Origin: Phycisphaerae bacterium
Lineage (GTDB): Bacteria > Planctomycetota > Phycisphaerae > UBA1845 > Fen-1342
DNA length: 35,183 nt
Assembly (NCBI GenBank): GCA_022072445.1
Contig: JAJVHV010000036.1
Coordinates: 1-35,183 of the forward strand
Direction of reading: 5' to 3'
Shown: positions 14,695 to 21,588 of the stretch, piece after piece
How positions within the stretch are numbered: the first letter of the stretch is position 1
Layout of the letters: every line of letters begins with the position of its first letter
Notes under the pieces: generated by a model
What the model was told of the DNA's origin: nothing
Database searches by the model: none
What the model saw: the letters and a program-made list of their open reading frames with translations, nothing else
Position numbers and translations under genes: made by a program

Positions 14695-15218
14695 TTAGGA
14701 GCGAGTGCTCCCGTTATCGCCGACGAGCCCCGAAGCGTCGCGCCACAGTTTTGGCCTGGCGAAATCGGTGCTCGAGCTGAAGAGCAGCGCTGTCGAGCCG
14801 ATCGCCATCGCCGTTGAGACGGCGGCGAGCAACGCGTGAACGCCGCTGGATGCGTGGGTGATGAGGATCCCGGCGCACCCGCAAGGAACAACCGTGCCCG
14901 CGGCCAGCGCGTACACGTGAAAACCTGCGAACGCCGTGGACAGGCAGAGCGTGGTCGAGCAGGTCAGCACCGAGGCGATGTTTGTGGCGAGCAGCAGTGC
15001 CAAGGCGATCTCGAGGCCGGGAAGGCCATACGCAAACGGTTTGACGAGCGAATCGGAATCAACCCGATGCCCGAAAGTAGCCGCTCAAAGGGAACGGCGA
15101 GCAGCAGCTTCGCCCCACCGGTCCACGCGAGGACGATCGCGATGCACACTCGCACGAGTTGTGACCAGCGTGGCAAGCACGAAGCTACGCTATTGCCAGA
15201 TGTCGTCTCCATCGCCAC
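14695..15218 (-). pseudogene. MauE/DoxX-like membrane protein, single-base frameshift
   Basis: Two overlapping frames together give one protein. The first (15218 to about 15056) reads MAMETTSGNSVASC...IAIVLAWTGGAKLLLAVPFERLLSGIGLIP. Moving by one base near 15055-15057 continues as DSLVKPFAYGLPGLEIALALLL...AGTVVPCGCAG in the second frame, which ends at 14695. The combined pattern (an early TM helix with GGAKL, an LPGLEIALALLL helix and a late CGC) is that of the MauE/DoxX-like family. Members support disulfide or redox chemistry of exported proteins. One missing base explains the break. It may be a real mutation or an assembly error. The start overlaps the end of the upstream gene (15185) by 34 bp. 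Confidence 0.75.
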
Positions 15219-16279
15219 ACCCCGACGACCACCGCAGTCACCACCAACGCCGCGGATGTGATGTAATAGAAGGCGCTGCGACGGAGCGTCAGGGTTCTGG
15301 CCGACGCGTCACGAGCCGCGGCGGCCGCCTTGATGGCTTCCAACTGCGCGGTGCGTTCCTGCGGTGTCCACTTCTCGTAGTGCAGTGTCTTTCCGTTAGT
15401 GCCTACAGTCCTGGTGAAGAGATTCACTTCGTCCACGACCAGGACGTTCGTCTCCGGGATGGCCAGTTTCAGCGACGCCTTCGTCAGCGTCGGCTCGGTC
15501 CGAATGGCGCCTGCCCGATAGTGGTACACTTGCCAGCGCCAATTCGGTTCGTCGGGCCTTCGCATCGCCAGCACCGCCTCACGGATTGCATGCGAGCCCG
15601 CCACAACCTGACTCTCGATCGTTCGCAGAGTCCACTCGATCCGCTTGTTCGCCTTGGGAACGCGGATCGCAAGCCGCACCTCAATCGGCAGCCAGTCGCG
15701 CGTCGGATCAAGGGTGGCCGTCAGCATCCACGGTGACCTCTCCGAGAGCGGGCCTGCCGACACGATGACTCCGGCGGTCGCCCGTTCCACCCTCGCGATG
15801 GGCGCCCGCCGCATCGCGTCGACAAGGTTTTCGGCAAGATCACAGGTTTGGTCGAGTTCGAGACAGGTGCGCAGCGGAGTCCCGCCGCCGATCATCCATC
15901 GATCGCGATCAATCGTGACACTCCAGCGATCCGCCTGCGTATCGCGGGTCTTGTTCACGTGTACGCCGTCGATCCAACTGTGCTGCACGTCGCGGTGGTA
16001 GTGGAGCGGCCCGGTCCAGGCAAGCCGGAAATCGGGGCGTAATACCCACGCGCGACAGTGCAGAACTGGCGCCTGTCTCTCGGGAGCCCAAGCGGCATCA
16101 CGCCACTGGGCTTGATCGAACGGATCGCTGGAGGCGTCCGCCGTGTACTCGCCCCAGTCGTATTCGACGTACAAGCGGTTCAGACGGACCAGGCGCTGCT
16201 CCAACGCGGCGGTGACACTCTCGACGGAGTCCTCTTGCAAGGCCACGAGCAGCGCCAGCAGTGCTGTGGATGCGAGCAT
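15185..16279 (-). CDS. Exported or membrane-anchored protein of unknown function
   Basis: The 364-aa protein is not recognised. It has a short hydrophobic N-terminus (MLASTALLALLVALQEDS) that looks like a signal peptide. A long beta-rich, Trp/Arg-rich body (for example DWGEYTADAS, WRWQVYHYRAG, NVLVVDEVNLFTRTVG) contains a predicted helical linker (QERTAQLEAIKAAAAARDA). A single C-terminal membrane segment (AFYYITSAALVVTAVVVGVW) is followed by Arg/His residues. The topology suggests a periplasmic domain anchored at its C-terminus. It lies between pseudopilin-type genes and the MauE-like gene, all on the minus strand, so a joint role in the envelope is possible but unproven. Confidence 0.7.
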   Translation of the reverse strand: MLASTALLALLVALQEDSVESVTAALEQRLVRLNRLYVEYDWGEYTADASSDPFDQAQWRDAAWAPERQAPVLHCRAWVLRPDFRLAWTGPLHYHRDVQHSWIDGVHVNKTRDTQADRWSVTIDRDRWMIGGGTPLRTCLELDQTCDLAENLVDAMRRAPIARVERATAGVIVSAGPLSERSPWMLTATLDPTRDWLPIEVRLAIRVPKANKRIEWTLRTIESQVVAGSHAIREAVLAMRRPDEPNWRWQVYHYRAGAIRTEPTLTKASLKLAIPETNVLVVDEVNLFTRTVGTNGKTLHYEKWTPQERTAQLEAIKAAAAARDASARTLTLRRSAFYYITSAALVVTAVVVGVWRWRRHLAIA

Positions 16280-16405
16280 GGCGTTTCACGGATTCGGCGG
16301 AATCTGATCCGGCTCGTACTTCGGCTGCGGACAGGGCGTTTCGGGGCTGTCATTCCCCGTGCAGACCAACCTGTGGAGCGAATCACTCCAGAGGCAATAG
16401 TCTGA

Positions 16406-16921
16406 TCACTGTCGTGGGTCGGGCCACCACCTCGGGCCCGCCCACAGGACAGCCTCGCTTTGCCCAGGGATCGACTTGCACACCGCGTGTCCATCGGCAA
16501 AAAGAATGCCGTAGCGCTCGCCGTGTGGGCCCCAGTACGGCAGCCACAACGGCAGTTCCTCGCCGTCGTAAGGCCACGGGTAGTCATTCTCATCCGACAG
16601 ATCGGCCGCTGCCGGGTCGGTCGCGTTTGCGAAGCGGCCGCTCAACAGGTTGTACTGGACGTCGTAACAGAGAACCAAGCGGCCGGTGTGCGACCACTTG
16701 CTGCGCGACGCGATGTGGACCGGCCCGTCAGGCTCGACCTCGCGATGATCCAGTCCCAAGGCGCGCGCATTGCCGACGTAGCTGGTCGCTTGCTGTGGAC
16801 AGTTCCACACAGTGCCGAGGCCGCCTGGGGTTTCCGCCCAGCGTCCCACCGTGATATCCCAACCGATCTGCTTGCCGCGCTCCCAGTGGAAATCCGCCCG
16901 AAGCATGACCGGTGCGAGCAC
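16406..16921 (-). CDS. Pseudopilin C-terminal body lacking the prepilin N-terminus (possible remnant)
   Basis: The 171-aa frame carries the back half of a planctomycete pseudopilin: VWNCPQQATSYVGNARALG, then HIASRSKWSHTG, and the exact C-terminal H-X9-DG motif in HGERYGILFADGHA. The FTLIELLVV membrane helix expected at the front is absent. The frame is the same as that of the intact pseudopilin upstream, which ends with TAA at 16952, only 30 bases before this frame's GTG. It also continues in frame after its own TGA for about 39 codons to another stop just before 16279. It may be a remnant of a second pseudopilin after a deletion, or a separately translated fragment. No good ribosome-binding site is seen. 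Confidence 0.55.
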   Translation of the reverse strand: MLAPVMLRADFHWERGKQIGWDITVGRWAETPGGLGTVWNCPQQATSYVGNARALGLDHREVEPDGPVHIASRSKWSHTGRLVLCYDVQYNLLSGRFANATDPAAADLSDENDYPWPYDGEELPLWLPYWGPHGERYGILFADGHAVCKSIPGQSEAVLWAGPRWWPDPRQ

Positions 16922-16951
16922 GGAAGCCGACCGAAGTGCGCCTGTGCTGCG

Positions 16952-17803
16952 TTACTGGTTCAGCCCCTTGGCGGCGCCGCTCTTGAGGTAGCCGAAGCGC
17001 GGATTGGGGTTCTCCCAGCTCCCGGCACTGACGATGCGGCCGTCGGTCAGCTCGTAGTAGACCTTCCACGCGGTGAGCGGGGTGGGGTTCTTCTGGAAGG
17101 CGCGCATCGTGCCGCTGCCGTCGGCGTGGGCGATGGCGCCCTTGCCGCGGTGGCGGTCGGCGATCTCATCGACGTTGCACCAGGCGCTGTCGAGAAACTC
17201 GGCCAGCCGGAAACGCTCGTCTTCTTCGACGATCATCCAGGGCGAGGCGTGGCCGGTCGCCTTGTTCCAGTCCTTCAGGTCGTTCCAGCTTGAGTCGAAC
17301 GTCTCGGGGAAGCGCGTGCGGACGAGCAACTCGACCGGCGCTCCGGTCAGCATGACCGGCGCGGTGTAGCTGTAGGGTGGCTTCTCAAACGCTTGAGTAC
17401 CCTTGTCAACGAGTTTCGTGAGCGCGTCCTCGGGGCATTTATAGACGCCGGGCTGCTCGCCAACGAATTTGAAGATCGTGCCGGACATGGGCACGTACTT
17501 CTTGACATTGGTGAGATTGGTCCAGCTATTGGTGTCGCTGCGCGTGCCGAGCCAGCACCAGGTGCGGGCCTGGCCGGTCCAGCCCTTGAAGGTGGTCGTG
17601 TCGTACCCGCTGCCCGGCAGATAGCCGCCCGACTCGACACTGTAGGCGATCCAGCCGAGACCGAGCTGGCGCATGTTGCTCATGCAGACGCTCTCGCGAG
17701 CCTGCTTCTTGGCGGCGTTGAGGGCCGGCAGAAGCAGCGCGATCAGCACGGCGATGATGGCGACGACGACGAGCAGTTCGATCAGCGTGAAGGCGCGTTT
17801 CAT
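16952..17803 (-). CDS. Type II secretion-like pseudopilin (prepilin N-terminus, H-X9-DG)
   Basis: The 283-aa protein begins [20 protein letters not shown], a class III prepilin signal cut before Phe by a prepilin peptidase; the helix then anchors the protein in the inner membrane. The body includes [21 protein letters not shown] and a CPEDAL segment. It ends with an exact H-X9-DG motif in [12 protein letters not shown]. Start ATG 17803 has GGGAG eight bases upstream, so the longer frame to 17890 is rejected. It is the first gene of the minus-strand group extending to 14695, divergent from the zinc-ribbon gene at 18139. It probably belongs to a planctomycete T2SS-like pseudopilus or is a surface protein. 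Confidence 0.9.
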   Translation of the reverse strand: MKRAFTLIELLVVVAIIAVLIALLLPALNAAKKQARESVCMSNMRQLGLGWIAYSVESGGYLPGSGYDTTTFKGWTGQARTWCWLGTRSDTNSWTNLTNVKKYVPMSGTIFKFVGEQPGVYKCPEDALTKLVDKGTQAFEKPPYSYTAPVMLTGAPVELLVRTRFPETFDSSWNDLKDWNKATGHASPWMIVEEDERFRLAEFLDSAWCNVDEIADRHRGKGAIAHADGSGTMRAFQKNPTPLTAWKVYYELTDGRIVSAGSWENPNPRFGYLKSGAAKGLNQ

Positions 17804-18138
17804 CGCGGCACTCCCGTACCCCTGGACGTTCGAGCTCCCAGTATCCTTCGGCCGCAAGATTCTAATGGCTTGCGTGCCCCTCGACAGCATGCAACTGGCG
17901 CGCCGCGGGTGATCGGGAGGCGGGCAGAAGCATGCGATTCCGAGGGCGCGGGGAGTGCAGCGGGAGCAGGCAGTACACGGAGTGCGGGCGAGGCCACGTG
18001 GTGCGTGGGAGTGCAGCCGAGGGCGGCTGCTCTACACGTGGTCTCTTATCGGACGTTATATGTGTCGGAAAGCAGCCGGCCGGTCGGGCCGAAAAGTCGG
18101 TAGCGTCGGCGGGCGGCTGCCGGCAGGAGAGGCGGACC
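17804..18138. promoter_or_regulatory. Divergent intergenic region, no gene seen
   Basis: About 335 bp separate the divergent pseudopilin and zinc-ribbon genes and should hold both promoters; no convincing -35/-10 pair stands out. It includes a 27-bp motif at 18014-18040 (CAGCCGAGGGCGGC, then CTACACGTG) that recurs at 28765-28791, and whose reverse complement start appears at 28710 and 28739. Confidence 0.5.
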
Positions 18139-18627
18139 ATGAATTGCAGTAATTGCGGCGCGGCGATGCGGTATCTGGAGAATCGGCGGCGGTTCGTGTG
18201 TGATTATTGCGCCTCCGTCTGCCGCACGGACGCCCTCAGCGACGGGATCCTCCCGATGGCCGCCGACGTGGAGCAAAGCTGCCCGGTGTGCGATGTCCGA
18301 CTGGCGGCTGGGGTGATGGATGGGGTCGAAGTGCGGCATTGCGAGCGCTGCCATGGCGTGTTGACGTCGCATGACCGGTTCGCGGACATCGTGCGGCGGC
18401 GGCGGCAGGCGTTCGTCGGAGAGCGGCCGACGGCAGCGCCAATCGACCCACGAGAGTTGGAGCGCGAGGTGCGGTGCCCAAGCTGTCAGACGCGGATGGA
18501 GACGCATCCGTACTATGGTCCGGGCAACGTGGTGATCGACACTTGCGCGGGATGCGGCGTGGTCTGGCTGGATGGGGGTGAGCTGGGCTCGATTGAGCGA
18601 GCTGCCGGGAGCGTGTGGAGGAAGTAG
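18139..18627 (+). CDS. Triple zinc-ribbon (zf-TFIIB-like) protein
   Basis: This 162-aa cytosolic protein is built from three zinc-binding units: CSNCGAAM...CDYCASV (residues 3-26), CPVCDVRL...CERCHGVL (about 54-77), and CPSCQTRM...CAGCGVVWLDGGEL (about 115-150). The last unit, with CxxCGxxWLDxGE, is the hallmark of the zf-TFIIB family of small bacterial proteins, which are nucleic-acid or protein binding. ATG 18139 follows AGGAGAGG, which decides the start over the longer frame from 17932. It is probably a single gene, followed by repeat arrays. Confidence 0.85.
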   Translation: MNCSNCGAAMRYLENRRRFVCDYCASVCRTDALSDGILPMAADVEQSCPVCDVRLAAGVMDGVEVRHCERCHGVLTSHDRFADIVRRRRQAFVGERPTAAPIDPRELEREVRCPSCQTRMETHPYYGPGNVVIDTCAGCGVVWLDGGELGSIERAAGSVWRK

Positions 18628-18678
18628 GGGAGCCCCGACGCTGAACGGGTGCTCCCAATCGCTTCGTGCGTGAGTGCC

Positions 18679-18866
18679 GTTCCCAGCCGAGCCCCGAGTT
18701 GCGTTCCCAGCCGACTCCGAGTTGCGTTCCCGGCCGACTCCGCTTTGCGTTCCCAGCCGACTCCGCTTTGCGTTCCCAGCCGACTCCGCGTTGCGTTCCC
18801 GGCCGACTCCGAGTTGCGTTCCCGGCCGACTCCGAGTTGCGTTCCCGGCCGACTCCGCGTCGCGTT
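18679..18866. repeat. Tandem array, ~23-bp unit
   Basis: Eight imperfect head-to-tail units begin GTTCCCAGCCGACTCCG or GTTCCCGGCCGACTCCG and end AGTTGC, CTTTGC or CGTTGC. The first unit is 24 bp with GAGCCCC in place of GACTCC. The array runs directly into the 33-bp core at 18867. It is open in several frames, but only because a 23/24-bp repeat lacks stops; no gene is called. Confidence 0.9.
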
Positions 18867-19025
18867 CCCAGCCGAGCCCCGACCGTAAGGGAGGGGTTCA
18901 ACCGAAAGTTGCCATCGTTGAACTCACAATGTCGTTGCCCGCCGATCGGAGCTGACGCCGAACTTCGCCGAGTCCGTCGGCGTCTGTCGTTCGAACCCCT
19001 CCCTTACGGTCGGGGCTCGGCTGGG
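18867..19025. repeat. 33-bp core element in inverted pair
   Basis: The 33 bases at 18867-18899 (starting CCCAGCCGAGCCCCGACC) recur exactly as the reverse complement at 18993-19025, separated by 93 bp of non-repetitive sequence. A 30/33 copy lies at 27160-27192. The pair could form a long stem. Each core arm runs outward into its own tandem array. Confidence 0.9.
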
Positions 19026-19303
19026 GGCGCCCGCTACGGTCGGGGCTCGGCTGGGGGCGCCCGCTACGGTCGGGGCTCGGCTGGGGGCGCCCGCTACGGT
19101 CGGGGCTCGGCTGGGGGCGCCCGCTACGGTCGGGGCTCGGCTGGGGGCGCCCACTACGGTCGGGGCTCGGCTGGGGGCGCCCGCTACGGTCGGGGCTCGG
19201 CTGGGGGCGCCCGCTACGGTCGGGGCTCGGCTGGGGGCGCCCACTACGGTCGGGGCTCGGCTGGGGGCGCCCGCTACGGTCGGGGCTCGGCTGGGGGCGC
19301 CCC
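19021..19303. repeat. Tandem array, exact 30-bp unit
   Basis: Nine complete units start CTGGGGGCGCCC and end GGTCGGGGCTCGG, followed by a tenth degenerate one. The fifth and eighth units carry ACT instead of GCT; all others are identical. The unit includes the last 20 bases of the 33-bp core plus a GGCGCCCGCT linker. It lies 50 bp upstream of moxR and could affect its transcription. The open frames through it are repeat artefacts. Confidence 0.95.
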
Positions 19304-19354
19304 ACACGGGCGGGGGCGGCGGACAGTTCGCGGCGCGTCGGATAAGATGGTTTC

Positions 19355-20329
19355 ATGGAGACGACGGGGCCGCCGGCCACGGTTGCGGATGTGGAACAGA
19401 TTTACGCCGAGCTGGCTCGGCTGCGCGCCAATATTGAGAGCGTTTTTCTTGGCAAGCCGCAGACCGTCACGCAGGTGCTGATCGGGCTGATCGGACAGGG
19501 GCACCTGCTGATTGAAGACGTGCCGGGCGTCGGCAAGACGGTGCTGGCTCGCTCACTGGCGCGGAGCATCGACTGCTCATTCTCGCGCATCCAGATGACG
19601 CCCGACCTGCTGCCGAGCGACATCCTGGGTGTGTCGATCTACAACGAGAAGCAGGCGACGTTCGACTTCAAGCGCGGGCCGATCTTCTCCAACGTCATCC
19701 TGGCCGACGAAATCAACCGGACGACGCCGCGGACGCAATCGGCGTTGCTGGAGGCGATGGCGGAGGGGCAGGTCAGCATCGACGGGCGGACGCTGCCGCT
19801 GGATCAGCCGTTCGTGGTGATCGCCACGCAAAATCCGTTTGAATTCGAGGGGACCTATTATCTGCCGGAGAATCAGCTCGACCGCTTCATGCTGCGGGTG
19901 GAGGTGGGCTATCCCGATCCGGCCAGCGAGCTGCGCATCCTGCGCGAGCGGCCGGCGCAGACGGCGCTGGAACAGCTTGAGCCGGCGATGACGGCCGGCG
20001 ACGTGGTGCGCGTGCAGCACTACGTGCGCGAGGTGCGCGTGGACGAATCGGTGCTGGCGTATCTCATGGAGATCGTCCGCGCGACGCGCTCGCATGAGCA
20101 CGTCGAGGTCGGCGTCTCGACGCGCGGCGCGCAGCACCTGCTGCGGGCGGCGCAGGCCGCGGCGGTCCTGGACGGGCGTGACTACGTCGTGCCCGACGAT
20201 CTGAAGCAACTGGCACTGCCGGTCTGCGCGCACCGGCTGGTGAGCCGCAGCTTTCTTTCCGACGGACAAATCTCCAGCGGGCGCGAGGTGATCTCCGAGC
20301 TGCTGGAGCGGAATCCGGCGCCCGACTGA
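19355..20329 (+). CDS. MoxR-family AAA+ ATPase
   Basis: This 324-aa AAA+ chaperone-like ATPase of the MoxR group is thought to mature or activate partner proteins. Motifs are Walker A (EDVPGVGKTVLARSLA, about residues 54-69), the MTPDLLPSDILG segment, Walker B (NVILADEINRTTPRTQSALLEAM), sensor 1 (FVVIATQNPFEFEGTYYLPENQLDRFML), and the C-terminal lid with VSTRGAQHLLRAAQ and VPDDLKQLALPVCAHRLV. It is the first gene of an operon with DUF58 and transglutaminase genes, 35 bp before the next start. That trio is widely conserved, and the MoxR/DUF58 pair is usually inferred to act on envelope proteins. Confidence 0.95.
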   Translation: METTGPPATVADVEQIYAELARLRANIESVFLGKPQTVTQVLIGLIGQGHLLIEDVPGVGKTVLARSLARSIDCSFSRIQMTPDLLPSDILGVSIYNEKQATFDFKRGPIFSNVILADEINRTTPRTQSALLEAMAEGQVSIDGRTLPLDQPFVVIATQNPFEFEGTYYLPENQLDRFMLRVEVGYPDPASELRILRERPAQTALEQLEPAMTAGDVVRVQHYVREVRVDESVLAYLMEIVRATRSHEHVEVGVSTRGAQHLLRAAQAAAVLDGRDYVVPDDLKQLALPVCAHRLVSRSFLSDGQISSGREVISELLERNPAPD

Positions 20330-20364
20330 CGGTCGTCGCGGCAAACGCGGGAGGTTCAGCCACG

Positions 20365-21588
20365 ATGCTACATCCGCGGCCCACCATCACGGCTCGGCTC
20401 GGACCGCCGCGCGGCGGCGTCGGGCGGGCGGCGTCTTCGCTGACCGCGGGCGGGGCGATGTTCATCGGGGCGTCGCTGGTGATCGGGCTGGCGGCGATCA
20501 ACGCCAGCATCAACCTGCTGTTTCTGCTGTTTGGGATGCTGATCGGCGTGATGCTGGTGAGCGGAAGGTTGGCACGCCGCTGCCTGCGGCGCGCCACCGT
20601 GACGCGCGAAGCGCCGGACGCGGTCGTCGCGGGGCGGCCGTTCACGGTGCGCTACCGCGTGAGCAATGCGCGGCCGCGCGGCGCGGCGCACTCGCTGCGC
20701 ATCCGCGAGCGGGTGCGCTGTGGCGCGGAAGTGCTCCAGCTCGAGGGTTACCTGGCGGTCGTCCCGGCCGGCGCGGTCGAGTGTCTCGACGTGCAGGTCG
20801 TGCCGCCCGGGCGCGGCGTGCTGCAATTCGATCGCGTGCGGCTCTCGACGCGTTTCCCGTTCGGCCTCTTCGCGCAGCGGCTCGACGTGGCGGCGGAACA
20901 CGCGACCACGGTCTACCCTGCGCTGCTGCATCTTCGCCGGCAACTGGCGCGGGCCCCGGACCATCGCATGCGGCAAGCGACGGCCTCGCGCGAGCACGTC
21001 CGCGGCGGCGACGAGTTTTACGGGCTGCGCGAGTACCGCAACGGCGACAATCTGCGCTGGATTCACTGGCGGCGCAGCGCGCGGATGGGCAAGCTGCTGG
21101 TGCGCGAGATGGTTGATCCGCGGCCGAGCAGCATCATGGTCGTGCTCGATCCGGGGAGGGCCGCCGCGACCCCGATCGACCGCGAACGAGCCATCAGCGC
21201 CGCCGGCACGATCATTTGCCACGCGCTGGAGGAGGGATTTCGCGCCGGTCTGGTGGTTCTGACGCGCTCGCCGGTGGTGATTCCGCCGACGGCCGGCCGC
21301 GGCTTGAGGGCGAAGTTTCTGTCCAAGCTGGCGGCGATCGAGATGGCCTCGCCGGCGGACGTGGCGGCGTCGCTGGCGGAACAGCGCTGGCCGGCGCACT
21401 GGCGCTGCCGGTGTGTGCTGGTCGGGCCGGTCTCAGACGAATCGCTCTGGCAGACGGCCAACGTCCTGCGCGGGCGCAGCGCCGGGCTGGACGTCGTGAC
21501 GGCAGCCGACAGCGAGTTTGCCAACTGGTTTCAGACGCGCGGCGCCGGCGAGCCGCGCGTGGCCGCGGGCGCGGGAGACGACGATTGA
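20365..21588 (+). CDS. DUF58 (vWA-like) membrane-associated protein
   Basis: This 407-aa protein of the DUF58 family pairs with MoxR ATPases. Two adjacent hydrophobic segments near residues 30-60 (GAMFIGASLVIGLAAINAS and INLLFLLFGMLIGVMLVSG) anchor it. A beta-rich region is followed by the DUF58 signature DEFYGLREYRNGDNLRWIHWRRSARMGKLLVREM (about residues 216-250), and then the vWA-like strand SIMVVLDPG. The C-terminus becomes polar and ends at TGA 21586-21588, which overlaps the TTG start of the transglutaminase gene. That is strong evidence for coupled translation. AGG and GGAG lie 10-15 bases before the ATG. Confidence 0.93.
   Translation: MLHPRPTITARLGPPRGGVGRAASSLTAGGAMFIGASLVIGLAAINASINLLFLLFGMLIGVMLVSGRLARRCLRRATVTREAPDAVVAGRPFTVRYRVSNARPRGAAHSLRIRERVRCGAEVLQLEGYLAVVPAGAVECLDVQVVPPGRGVLQFDRVRLSTRFPFGLFAQRLDVAAEHATTVYPALLHLRRQLARAPDHRMRQATASREHVRGGDEFYGLREYRNGDNLRWIHWRRSARMGKLLVREMVDPRPSSIMVVLDPGRAAATPIDRERAISAAGTIICHALEEGFRAGLVVLTRSPVVIPPTAGRGLRAKFLSKLAAIEMASPADVAASLAEQRWPAHWRCRCVLVGPVSDESLWQTANVLRGRSAGLDVVTAADSEFANWFQTRGAGEPRVAAGAGDDD

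Noticed and set aside
18679-19303. CRISPR array
   Set aside because: Units are directly abutting with no unique spacers, and there are no cas genes.
18666-19481. Long open frames through the repeat arrays on both strands (repeating YGRGSAGGAR or SRAPTVAG peptides)
   Set aside because: The frames are open because the 30-bp unit, and a 23/24-bp run, lack stops; they read through non-coding arrays and into moxR in the wrong frame, without ribosome-binding sites.
21216-21584. N-terminal extension of the transglutaminase into the DUF58 gene
   Set aside because: Composition is Arg/Gly-rich shadow; the TTGA overlap with a ribosome-binding site gives a better start.
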